Positions 8,745-20,313 of a DNA stretch of 64,000 bases are shown here, piece after piece. The DNA is from an uncultured Sutterella sp. Its GTDB lineage: Bacteria > Pseudomonadota > Gammaproteobacteria > Burkholderiales > Burkholderiaceae_F. Positions within the stretch are counted from its first letter, which is position 1, and every line of letters starts with the position of its first letter. The notes under the pieces are model-generated. The model had not been told where the DNA came from. It ran no database searches and worked only from the letters and a program-made list of their open reading frames with translations. The stretch spans positions 65,661-129,660 of the forward strand of contig CAAGKD010000094.1 in NCBI GenBank assembly GCA_900770335.1, given 5' to 3'. Both the position numbers and the translations under genes were made by a program.

Positions 8745-10112
8745 ATGCAAGAATTCTGGCAACAGTGCCTGGACAGCCTCAAGAAGCTCGTCCAGAGCGC
8801 GCCCAAGATCTACGACACCTGGTTCAAGGTGATCAGCCCGGTTTTCTGGGATCCGGAGACGGGCGTCCTGACGCTTGAGGCCCCGGCCTCGAAGGTCCGC
8901 TTCATCCGGAGCGCGTACCTGAAGAACATTCAGACGATCGCCACGCATGTGAACGCAGGAAAGGCCGTCACAGTTTCTCTCGTCCCGGCCAAGGGGCAGG
9001 GGACGGATCCCTCCGCCGAGCCCGGCCCCGGACCGGCGGTCCCCGCGGACCAGAGGCGGCGCGAGGAGACGGGGCTTCTCCCCGGCCTCACTTTCGAGAA
9101 CTACGTCAACGGCAACGCCAACCAGCTTGCCGTCGCCGCCGCCGAGCACGTAGCCACGACGACGGGCACGCAGTACAACCCTCTTTACATCTACGGCGGC
9201 GTCGGCCTCGGCAAGACGCACCTCATGCAGGCGATCGGCCACCGCTATCTTGACCTGCACCCCAAGGCGCGCGTCCGATGCGTCTCCGCGCAGGACTTCA
9301 TCAACGAGTACACGGCCGCCGTTCGCGAATCGGCGAACAAGTCGCACGCAAGCCTCGAAAAGTTCGACGAGCGCTACCGCAACCTCGACCTCCTGCTCAT
9401 CGACGACGTGCAGTCGCTCTCGGGCGCCAAGGGCTCGCAGGGACAGTTCTTCCGCGCGTTCGAGGCGCTCGTGCCGCACAACAAGCAGCTCGTCATCACG
9501 TCGGACACCTACACGCGCGGCCTCAAGGACATCGAACCGCGCCTGATCTCGCGCCTCTCACAGGGCCTCTCGGTCGCGATCGAGCCGCCTGAGTTCGAGA
9601 TGCGCACGGCCATTCTGCTCAACAAGGCCAAGGCGATGGGCGTGGATCTGCCCGACGAGGTCGCGGCCTTCATCGCCAAGCGTCTCAAGAGCAATGTCCG
9701 CGAGCTCGAGGGAGCGCTCCAGCAGGTCGTCGCCTACCAGCAGTTCCAGCCCGCCGCCTCCCGCGAGATCACGATCGACATCGCCAAGCGCGTGCTCAGG
9801 GACCAGTTCCAGGTCGTCAACAGCCTGATCACGATCGAGAGCATCCAGAAGACGGTCGCCGACTACTACAAGATCAAGGTAGCCGACATGCACTCCAAGC
9901 GCCGCCCGGCGCACATCGCGCTGCCGCGTCAGATCGCCATGTACCTCACCAAGGAGCTCACGCAGCACAGCCTGCCCGAGATCGGAGAGAACTTCGGCGG
10001 ACGCGACCACACGACCGTGATGCATGCGGTTCGTAAAATTACGCAGGAACGCCAGAGCAACGCCGAGCTCAATCATGAGATTCACGTTCTCGAGCAGATG
10101 ATCCGGGGCTGA
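8745..10112 (+). CDS. dnaA: chromosomal replication initiator DnaA
   Basis: The 455-residue DnaA begins MQEFWQQCLDSLKK, matching domain I of proteobacterial DnaA. This start is preferred over in-frame upstream codons because the promoter and DnaA boxes occupy that stretch. Domain I (1-80) is followed by a short Pro/Gly-rich linker (85-110), the AAA+ domain with Walker A GGVGLGKTH (151-159) and Walker B LLLIDDVQSL, and the C-terminal DNA-binding domain with the signature FGGRDHTTVMHAVRKI. dnaN follows 41 bases downstream. Confidence 0.97.
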   Translation: MQEFWQQCLDSLKKLVQSAPKIYDTWFKVISPVFWDPETGVLTLEAPASKVRFIRSAYLKNIQTIATHVNAGKAVTVSLVPAKGQGTDPSAEPGPGPAVPADQRRREETGLLPGLTFENYVNGNANQLAVAAAEHVATTTGTQYNPLYIYGGVGLGKTHLMQAIGHRYLDLHPKARVRCVSAQDFINEYTAAVRESANKSHASLEKFDERYRNLDLLLIDDVQSLSGAKGSQGQFFRAFEALVPHNKQLVITSDTYTRGLKDIEPRLISRLSQGLSVAIEPPEFEMRTAILLNKAKAMGVDLPDEVAAFIAKRLKSNVRELEGALQQVVAYQQFQPAASREITIDIAKRVLRDQFQVVNSLITIESIQKTVADYYKIKVADMHSKRRPAHIALPRQIAMYLTKELTQHSLPEIGENFGGRDHTTVMHAVRKITQERQSNAELNHEIHVLEQMIRG

Positions 10113-10153
10113 CACAGCACCCGCCGGAAGGATTTTTTCACGCCACAGATACC

Positions 10154-13919
<3,766 letters not shown>

Positions 13920-13936
13920 TTGCGTTCACATCATGC

Positions 13937-13974
13937 GGGGCGTCCGGGACTCACCGGACGCCCCTTCAATTTTT
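13937..13974 (+). terminator. rho-independent terminator after gyrB
   Basis: A perfect 11-bp stem GGGGCGTCCGG (13937-13947) and CCGGACGCCCC (13954-13964) with a 6-base loop is followed by TTCAATTTTT. It ends the dnaA-dnaN-gyrB transcription unit 17 bases after the gyrB stop and 13 bases before the next start codon, so the nucleotidase gene may depend on readthrough. Confidence 0.85.
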
Positions 13975-13986
13975 GGGGAGCCCGTC

Positions 13987-14919
13987 ATGACCAATCCCTC
14001 CGAACAGCTTGTCGTCGCAGTCTCCTCGCGCGCGCTCTTTGATCTCGAGAGCGAGCACCGGCTCTTCGAGGAGCAGGGATACGAAGCCTTTCGGGAGCAT
14101 CAGGAGCTGAACCGCGACAAGCCGCTGCGCCCCGGCGTCGCCTTTCCCTTCGTGCGGCGTCTCCTGGGCCTGAACCGGCTTTTCCCCGGCAGGGAGCCCT
14201 TCCGCGTTGTCGCGCTCTCGCGCAACTCGCCTGAGACCGCCTGCCGGTTCTTCAGCTCCTGCCGTCATCACCGTCTTCCCGTCAACGCCGGCGCCTTCAC
14301 GTCCGGCCAGTCGACCTTCCCCTACATCTCCGCCTTCGGCGTGTCGCTCTTTCTCTCCGCAAATCCGGAGAGCGTGACAAGCGCGATCGAGGCGGGACTG
14401 CCCGGCGGCCTCGTCCTGTCCGGAGCAGGCGCGGGCGACGATGATGTGGATCCGACGCTGCGCATCGCTTTTGACTTCGACGGCGTGCTCGCGGACGATG
14501 AGTCCGAAAGGTGCTTTCAGAAGGAGGGACTCGCCGCCTTCGAGCGCCTCGAGACGGAGAAGGCCTCGACGCCCCACGAGCCCGGCCCCCTGCGCGACCT
14601 CTTCGCGAAGCTCTCCTTCTTCCAGCGGCTTGACCGGGAGGAACGCGGCAAAGGGAATCCCTACTTTAAGCCGGCCATCCGGATCTCCATCGTGACCTCC
14701 CGGGGCGCGACAAGCGAGGAGCGGCTCATCACCACGTTGAGAAGCTTCGGCATGAGCGCGGCAGAACTCTTTCTCATGGACGGCCTCGACAAGCGGAGCG
14801 TCCTTGAGACCCTTCGCCCCCACATCTTCTTCGACGACCAGCTCAGGCACCTTGAACGCACCCAGGGCTCCATACCGAGCGTTCTCATCCCATTCGGAAT
14901 CCATAACACTCCAAATTGA
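13987..14919 (+). CDS. cytosolic-type 5'-nucleotidase (PF06189 family)
   Basis: The 310-residue protein resembles the NT5C1-type cytosolic 5'-nucleotidases, which dephosphorylate nucleoside monophosphates. It has the N-terminal AVSSRALFDLE, FPFVRRLLGLNRLF, the FTSGQSTFPYISAF segment and NPESVTSAIEAG. The HAD-like motif FDFDGVLADDESER (about 162-175) supplies the aspartate pair, and PHIFFDDQ (about 278-285) is the last acidic motif. The start follows from similarity at MTNPSEQL. It lies between the gyrB terminator and the AT-rich origin candidate. Substrate preference is not readable from sequence. Confidence 0.85.
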   Translation: MTNPSEQLVVAVSSRALFDLESEHRLFEEQGYEAFREHQELNRDKPLRPGVAFPFVRRLLGLNRLFPGREPFRVVALSRNSPETACRFFSSCRHHRLPVNAGAFTSGQSTFPYISAFGVSLFLSANPESVTSAIEAGLPGGLVLSGAGAGDDDVDPTLRIAFDFDGVLADDESERCFQKEGLAAFERLETEKASTPHEPGPLRDLFAKLSFFQRLDREERGKGNPYFKPAIRISIVTSRGATSEERLITTLRSFGMSAAELFLMDGLDKRSVLETLRPHIFFDDQLRHLERTQGSIPSVLIPFGIHNTPN

Positions 14920-15330
14920 CGATTTATCCAAAAATATCAATGAATTCACGCTATTCTATGCACAGGAAACCCACGATCAATCCACTGGTTATGCACAGGC
15001 AATCCACAGGCTGAGAGAGGGGTTTTTCCTTCCAAGAAACTTTTCCCTGTTCAATAACTCTTTTTTATTCTTAAATAGCAGTAGTTTGTAGTAGGTGAGT
15101 GCAATTTCTGTGGACAACCAGCTTTCTCCCATATAAATCTGTAAGATGCGATGTTGAACATCCTGTGGATATGTGGCGTGGCAATCTGTGGAGAACGCGG
15201 GAGAGGATGGGGATGAAATCAGGCCTTTTCGGGCGACCCCGCAAGTTGTCCACATTTCGTGCACAGCAACACTAAAGTTGCTCACAGCACTTATGCACAA
15301 ACCTAACAGCATTTTTGTTGTCATCCTTTC
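14920..15330. other. candidate replication origin (oriC), AT-rich with DnaA boxes
   Basis: This 411-base gene-free gap is strikingly AT-rich for the region. To the left, box-like sites read forward: TTATCCAAA (14924), CTATGCACA (14956), TTATGCACA (14989, perfect TTATNCACA) and CAATCCACA (15000). Next comes a T-rich core (about 15021-15075), then TAG triplets (15076-15094). Boxes in reverse follow: TGTGGACAA (15109), TGTGGATAT (15164) and TGTGGAGAA (15187), then forward TTGTCCACA (15246) and a perfect TTATGCACA (15291). Boxes on both sides thus point at the AT-rich core. The order T-rich, TAG repeats, spacer, reverse box matches the DnaA-trio origin-unwinding layout known from Bacillus subtilis. 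Confidence 0.68.
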
Positions 15331-16137
15331 ATGTCTTCCGCAGTTCCCTTTCTGCCGTGGTTTGCGCCGAAGCTCTCCCGCGCGATGCGCGGCGTTCTGA
15401 GCAACATCGGCCACAAGGCCGTCTTTTCGCGCGGCGAGCGGATCTATGAGTCCCCGGGGTTCTTTCACAAGCTCATGCTCGTCGAGCGCGGCATCGTCGC
15501 CAAGGCGCTGATGGATCCCTTCCACGCGGATCCGCTTCTGCTGGCCCTCTCCGGACCGGGAGCGCTCTGCGGCAGCTACGAGACGCTTTATCTGCAGGAT
15601 CGGATGGAGCGCAGCCACTGGTGCATGACGAGCACCTCGGTGATCATCGTCAACGCGGATCTGCTGCTGCGCATCTGCGATCAGAACCCCGTGTGGCAAC
15701 GCGAGCTCACGCACTACTGCTCCGTGAGCGCGATCAGCGACCGCCTGGGGCTGCTCGTCGTGCACTCAGCCTCCGCCGAGGAGCGACTGGGCATGTTCCT
15801 CATAGCCTCGTCCGCCGTCGTCTGCGAGGACTTCCTCGAGCGGTTGCTCAATCCGAACGTGCAGTGGGTCGTCATGGAGGCCCTGCCGTCCATGAGGGTG
15901 GTAACGAGCGCGCTCAGCATGACGCCTGCCGAGGTGAGAGGCGTTCTTCACGTCTGGGCCGCCGAGGATGTCATCCGCCGCCGTCCGCACAAGGTGCTGC
16001 TTTCGCGCAGGCGCTTCGTTCAGTACTGGAGCCGCATGGAGCCGATTCTCAGCACCGCCGGGGCGAAGGGCGCGGAGAGCGCGCGCCGGTCCGTGATGCC
16101 CGTGCGCGACTGCCCTTTCCCGGATCCCATGTTCTAA
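15331..16137 (+). CDS. divergent Crp/Fnr-like transcription regulator
   Basis: The 268-residue protein has an N-terminal region resembling a cyclic-nucleotide-binding beta-roll (about 25-110), including FSRGERIYESPGF and LVERGIVAKAL, and a C-terminal segment resembling the Crp winged helix (LSMTPAEVRGVLHVWAAEDV, then IRRRPHKVLLSRRRF, about 190-230). A canonical cAMP-contact motif and Fnr iron-sulfur cysteines are not evident, so the ligand is unknown. No clear Shine-Dalgarno precedes the ATG. It begins at the right edge of the origin candidate. Family assignment is by fold pattern and is moderately sure. Confidence 0.65.
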   Translation: MSSAVPFLPWFAPKLSRAMRGVLSNIGHKAVFSRGERIYESPGFFHKLMLVERGIVAKALMDPFHADPLLLALSGPGALCGSYETLYLQDRMERSHWCMTSTSVIIVNADLLLRICDQNPVWQRELTHYCSVSAISDRLGLLVVHSASAEERLGMFLIASSAVVCEDFLERLLNPNVQWVVMEALPSMRVVTSALSMTPAEVRGVLHVWAAEDVIRRRPHKVLLSRRRFVQYWSRMEPILSTAGAKGAESARRSVMPVRDCPFPDPMF

Positions 16138-16185
16138 ACTCCTTGAATGAACTTGCCTCATTCAAAGACCGCCGGATTCAGATCC

Positions 16186-16845
16186 ATGCAGCACAACACC
16201 ATCAGAAAGTTCTCTCTTCTCGCCTCCGCCACCGCGTGCGCGGCTATGCTCTCCGGATGCATCGCACCGATCCTGATGGGCGGCGCCGTGATGACGACCG
16301 CCACCGTGGCGACGGACCGCCGGACGGCCGGCTCCATCGTGAGTGACGAAGTGGTGGAGAAGCGCCTCTCCTATGAGATCGAGCAGGCGCTCAAGGATCA
16401 GAAGCAGCACATCACGGTGACGGCCTACGACGGCCGCGTGCTGCTCTCGGGCGAGGCGGGGAGCGCCGATCTGCGCGCCCGCGCCGAGCAGATCGCCAGA
16501 AACAGCACCGACGTGCGCGAAGTGATCGACGAGATCGCCGTCATGGAGCCCGTCTCGGTCTCGCAGCGCCTCTCCGACTCGCTTCTTGCAACGCGCGTGC
16601 GCACGGCGATCATCGGCGAGAAGGATGCGACGCTCAATCAGATGAAGGTCGTCGTTGAGCGCGGCGTCGTCTATCTGATGGGCTTCGTCACCGACTCTGA
16701 GGCTCGGGCCGCCGCAGCCAAGGCCGCGGCGGTCTCCGGCGTGAAGCAGGTCGTCATGTGCTTCAGCATCGCCACGGCCGAGGAGATCGAGCAGCGGATG
16801 CGCACCGACAAGCCGGCGAACGCCGGCGCGCAGTCCGGCGACTGA
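16186..16845 (+). CDS. BON-domain outer-membrane lipoprotein (DolP-like)
   Basis: A 219-residue lipoprotein precursor. A basic N terminus (MQHNTIRKF) and hydrophobic stretch lead to the lipobox LSGC, so Cys25 would be lipidated. Two BON domains follow (about 60-125 and 135-205), as in DolP (YraP) of Gram-negative outer-membrane maintenance; segments VTAYDGRVLLSGEA and VVVERGVVYLMGFV are the paired BON signatures. An ATG at 16147 is in frame, but starting there gives an over-long signal peptide. It ends 5 bases from the stop of convergent menA. Confidence 0.85.
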   Translation: MQHNTIRKFSLLASATACAAMLSGCIAPILMGGAVMTTATVATDRRTAGSIVSDEVVEKRLSYEIEQALKDQKQHITVTAYDGRVLLSGEAGSADLRARAEQIARNSTDVREVIDEIAVMEPVSVSQRLSDSLLATRVRTAIIGEKDATLNQMKVVVERGVVYLMGFVTDSEARAAAAKAAAVSGVKQVVMCFSIATAEEIEQRMRTDKPANAGAQSGD

Positions 16846-16850
16846 CCGTC

Positions 16851-17765
16851 TCAGGCCCAGGCCGCGGCGAGCGCGCCAGCGGAGAAGAGCATCGCGAAGA
16901 GCCCCTCGAGCCTCACGCAGCCGAACATGACAGCGTTGAGCTCCTCGTGGCGCTTCTGGGTGAGCTCGCCGACGAGCCGGAAGGCCTTCGGAAGGCTGCC
17001 GAGCGTCACGATGCACGGCCAGAGGGCCGGCTCGAGGATCACCATGGCGACGATCGCGGCGTAGGGAATGAGCATCAGCCCGGCGAAGAGATTCACGAAG
17101 ACGCTCGGGCCGACGGTGACGGCGAGCGTCCTGCGGCCGATGCTCGCGTCGTGCTCGACGTCGCGGAAGTTGTTGACGGCGAGCACGCCCGTGGCGACTG
17201 CGCCGAGTCCGGCGCCGAGCAGGACAGCGTTCGCCGAAACCGCGCCGGTCTGCAGGTAGTAGGTGCCGCAGACGGCGGTGAGGCCGAAGAAGATGAGCAC
17301 GGTGATCTCGCCGAAGGGCGTGTAGGCGATGGGCTTCGGTCCGCCCATGTAGCAGTAAGCCGCGACGAGCGACGCGAGGCCGACGGCGAGAAAGCCCCAT
17401 CCGCCGAAGGCGATGAGGACGGCCGTGTTGAGAAGGGCGAGCGCCGCGCCGATCCGGATCGCGGTCTTTGCCGCGGAGCGGCTGATCCAGCCGCGCGTGG
17501 TGGCGCGCGGCAGTCCCCTGCGGTTGCCCGTCTCGGCGTTGCGCTCGGTGTAGCCGAGGTCGTTCTCCATGTTTGTGATCGCCTGCATCAGCACGGCGAT
17601 CGTGATTGTGAAGAGCGCGACGACGGGACGGAACTCCCGCGTGTCAAACCAGGCGAGCGAGAGCGCCGCGATGACGGGCGAGGCCGCAAGCAGCCAGGTC
17701 TTGGGACGGGTGAAGGCGAGCCAGGCCCCGACGAGCCCGGGGTGTTGCGAATTGTCTGCGGACAT
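16851..17765 (-). CDS. menA: 1,4-dihydroxy-2-naphthoate polyprenyltransferase (MenA)
   Basis: A 304-residue UbiA-superfamily prenyltransferase with about eight to nine membrane segments. The two Asp-rich Mg-diphosphate motifs are visible: NMENDLGYTERN (65-76) and NNFRDVEHD (198-206), the latter characteristic of MenA. The enzyme attaches the isoprenoid tail to 1,4-dihydroxy-2-naphthoate at the inner membrane, making demethylmenaquinone. The start at MSADNSQ is preferred to an upstream ATG because AAAGGAG precedes it. It follows the DUF493 gene, where lipB often lies in related genomes. Confidence 0.9.
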   Translation of the reverse strand: MSADNSQHPGLVGAWLAFTRPKTWLLAASPVIAALSLAWFDTREFRPVVALFTITIAVLMQAITNMENDLGYTERNAETGNRRGLPRATTRGWISRSAAKTAIRIGAALALLNTAVLIAFGGWGFLAVGLASLVAAYCYMGGPKPIAYTPFGEITVLIFFGLTAVCGTYYLQTGAVSANAVLLGAGLGAVATGVLAVNNFRDVEHDASIGRRTLAVTVGPSVFVNLFAGLMLIPYAAIVAMVILEPALWPCIVTLGSLPKAFRLVGELTQKRHEELNAVMFGCVRLEGLFAMLFSAGALAAAWA

Positions 17766-17787
17766 GGCGCTCCTTTCCTGATTCGGA

Positions 17788-18123
17788 TCAGAGAACAATC
17801 TTCACCATCGGCGAAGCGGTGAGGGCGCGGTAGACGTCGTCGAGCTGCTCGCGCGAGCGGGCGCGGACGGTGATCGTGACGCATTGGTACTTGCGGGTGC
17901 GCGAGAAGCTCACCTGCGTGAGCGAGTCGTCGAAGTCCTCGAAATGCGCCCGGGCGATCGCAGCGACCTCCTTGGGCAGCGCGGGAACCGTGAGGCCCAT
18001 CACCTTGATCGGAAAGTCCATCGGGAACTTCATGACGGACTCGGCCTGGTCGACGGCCTTCGCCTCCTCGGTGAGGACGGGGGCGTTCGCCTCCGGGACG
18101 GCATTTTCTTTGCTTTCAGTCAT
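17788..18123 (-). CDS. DUF493/YbeD-family protein
   Basis: A 111-residue protein whose last 80 residues match the YbeD/DUF493 fold: FPIKVMGLTVPAL, then a helix and KYQCVTITVRARSREQLDDVYRAL split over two strands and a helix. The first 30 residues are a variable acidic leader. The family has an ACT-like ferredoxin fold. YbeD is often encoded between a D-alanyl-D-alanine carboxypeptidase gene and lipB. Here the carboxypeptidase-like gene is upstream but menA follows instead of lipB. Confidence 0.87.
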   Translation of the reverse strand: MTESKENAVPEANAPVLTEEAKAVDQAESVMKFPMDFPIKVMGLTVPALPKEVAAIARAHFEDFDDSLTQVSFSRTRKYQCVTITVRARSREQLDDVYRALTASPMVKIVL

Positions 18124-18159
18124 TTTTCTGGCGGCTCTTCAGTGGAAAAAAGGAATCGG

Positions 18160-19302
18160 TCAAGGGCTGGCGGGAGGCGGGGCGGCCTCGTCGGAGGCGC
18201 CGAAGGCGGCCGAGAGCCTGTCCATGAAGCGCGTCCGGAGGTCGCCCTCGGGCACGTCTTCGGCGGCGAGCAGCCCGCATGACGCGATCTCCCGGCCGTC
18301 TTCGAGGACGACCGCCTCTCCGAGGCGGTCGCCCGAGCGAACCGGGGCGATGATCGGGGAAGAATAGCGTACGCGGTATTCGAATGCGCCGGCCCCAAGC
18401 TCGAACATGCGCTCGCGCGAAAGCGTCGCGAAGACGCTCCGGTCGGCGAGCGCGGAAACGGTCCGCTTAGCTCCCATGAGGACGGGGAGCTCCGCGACCC
18501 GGGCGCCCTCCTCGTAGATGAGGAGCGTCTCAAAGTCGCGCCAGCCGCGAAGCAGGAGCGAGGAGACCCGGTCGCGCAGGGCGCCGCGGCCTTGCGCGCC
18601 GAGCGCGACGACGAGGAGCTGCCGCACGCGCGGGCCGCTCCGGCGCGGATTCTCCGCAAGCACGGCGGCGCACGACGCGTCGGCGCTCACGAAGACCCCG
18701 GAGATCGCCGTGCTCCTCTTCATGAAGAGGTTCGATGTCTCCTGTTCGGGAACGCCGGGAAGCTCAATGCTCGTCGAGGACATCCACATTCTTGTCTGCG
18801 GGTGGCGCGTGATCAGGCTCCGGGCGAGCAGCGTTACGTCCCGCGCGCTCGTCCGGCAGGGGGAGGCCGCGCCGCAGGCGAGGGAGAACTCAGCGCTCCG
18901 CATGCCGGCGCCGCGAGCGGCGTCCGTCATGCGCGCGTCGAACGATTCCGGGCTTTCGCCGAGCGCCTGCGGGAGCGCGTCAAGGGCGGGCCGGGAGCCG
19001 TTCATCAGGACGATGCGTACGAGGTCCGCAAGACTCACGCCGGGGCCGTTCGCGTCCCAGGGGTTCGGGACCGCAGCGTTCGGGGAGACGCCTTTTTCGC
19101 GGGCCGTCTCAAGCGCCGTGAACGCGGCCAAGAGAGGAAGAAGTCCCGAGGCCTCTTCCGGGACGTCGGCATCCTCCGCGAGCAGCGTCCGGCCGCTTTC
19201 AAGATCCATCAGCAGCGTGGAGGCGGGGACGGGCGCGGACGCGAGGAGCGCGGCGCACAAAGCCGTCCCGAGGACGGCGCGGAATCTGCTGGAGCCGGAC
19301 AA
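18160..19302 (-). CDS. PBP5/DacC-family protein lacking catalytic motifs
   Basis: The 380-residue product has the D-alanyl-D-alanine carboxypeptidase (S11) layout: a signal peptide ending about residue 28, the STLLMDLESGRTLLAEDAD opening, a transpeptidase-like domain, and a well-kept C-terminal PBP5 domain (FEYRVRYSSPIIAPV, DRLGEAVVLEDGREIAS, LLAAEDVPEGDL). All three active-site motifs are altered: SxxK becomes S52-G-L-L55, SxN becomes M100-N-G102, and KTG becomes F204-V-S206. Catalysis by the usual mechanism is therefore unlikely. The start is TTG at 19302, chosen because AGAAGGAG lies just upstream and it gives a proper signal peptide; an ATG at 19386 would add an unlikely leader. Confidence 0.85.
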   Translation of the reverse strand: MSGSSRFRAVLGTALCAALLASAPVPASTLLMDLESGRTLLAEDADVPEEASGLLPLLAAFTALETAREKGVSPNAAVPNPWDANGPGVSLADLVRIVLMNGSRPALDALPQALGESPESFDARMTDAARGAGMRSAEFSLACGAASPCRTSARDVTLLARSLITRHPQTRMWMSSTSIELPGVPEQETSNLFMKRSTAISGVFVSADASCAAVLAENPRRSGPRVRQLLVVALGAQGRGALRDRVSSLLLRGWRDFETLLIYEEGARVAELPVLMGAKRTVSALADRSVFATLSRERMFELGAGAFEYRVRYSSPIIAPVRSGDRLGEAVVLEDGREIASCGLLAAEDVPEGDLRTRFMDRLSAAFGASDEAAPPPASP

Positions 19303-19464
19303 GGCCTCTCCTTCTCTTGGCGGGCGGCGGAACGGCCCGGAGCCGTCGGACGGGCGCGGCGGGCCTTCGTTCCTGCCGCACGGCATGTGTCACAATGGAA
19401 CGCTTCTCGCGGCGCCCTGGCGGCGTGCGCGGGGAATTTAAAAAATTCTAAACGCTCCGTCTCC

Positions 19465-20280
19465 ATGTCCGCCGATCTCTTTCTCCATGCGCTTCGAGGC
19501 GCGCTGACGCACGAACTGGACGTCGAGTGGGTGCCCGAGACGGGATCCACGAACGACGATCTGAAGCGACGCGCGCGGCGCGCTCCGCTGCAGGCGCCGC
19601 TTCTGCTCATCGCGGATCGGCAGAGCGCCGGGCGCGGCACGCACGGCAGGACCTGGCGCACCGCGGCGCTTGCGCTCATCTTCTCGCTGGCGGTGCCGGT
19701 CACGAAGGTAGCGGCCTCGGCGATGCCCGGGTTGCTGAGCCTCGCCGCGGCGATGGCCGTGGCGAGGGGTGCCTCGCGCGCGACGCGCGAGAAGATCCTC
19801 GTCAAGTGGCCCAATGACGTGTGGGCCGCGTCGGGCAAGGCCGGCGGAATTCTCAACGAGCTCGTGACAGACGCCTCCGGGAGCGGCGCGCTCATCATCG
19901 GCGTCGGGCTCAACCTCGAGGTGGAGCCGGGCGGCGTCACGACGGCCGGCTGGCCCGTGACGGCGATCCCGACGCGCGTGAGCATGCGTGATCCCGCGAT
20001 GCGCGGAGAGTTTCTCGCGGGCATCGTCGACGAGCTGCTCGATGCCTTCGGACGGCTGATCATGAGGCCTGACACAACCGAGGAGATCATCCGGGAGTGG
20101 CCGCTCTACGACGCCTTCTACGGACGCAGGATTCTCTGGCGCGAGCTCGACGATCCGGCGAGGAGGACCGAAGGGGAGGACCTCGGGATCGACGCCTCCG
20201 GACGACTCCTCATGCGCGAGCGGCGCGGAGAGACGCGGGCGCTCTCGGGCGAGCTCGTGTCGCTGCTCAACCAGGACTGA
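19465..20280 (+). CDS. birA: biotin--[acetyl-CoA-carboxylase] ligase BirA
   Basis: A 271-residue biotin protein ligase without the N-terminal repressor helix-turn-helix found in Escherichia coli BirA. It opens with ETGSTNDDLKRRA, then the biotin/ATP loop QSAGRGTHGRTW (about 53-64), KWPNDVW, KAGGILNELV and GVGLNLEV, all typical of the class. It attaches biotin to the carboxyl carrier protein of acetyl-CoA carboxylase. coaX follows 33 bases downstream, a common pairing in betaproteobacteria. Confidence 0.94.
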   Translation: MSADLFLHALRGALTHELDVEWVPETGSTNDDLKRRARRAPLQAPLLLIADRQSAGRGTHGRTWRTAALALIFSLAVPVTKVAASAMPGLLSLAAAMAVARGASRATREKILVKWPNDVWAASGKAGGILNELVTDASGSGALIIGVGLNLEVEPGGVTTAGWPVTAIPTRVSMRDPAMRGEFLAGIVDELLDAFGRLIMRPDTTEEIIREWPLYDAFYGRRILWRELDDPARRTEGEDLGIDASGRLLMRERRGETRALSGELVSLLNQD

Positions 20281-20313
20281 ATCACTGAAAGTCACCGCAA
20301 CGGAGCCCGCCTC

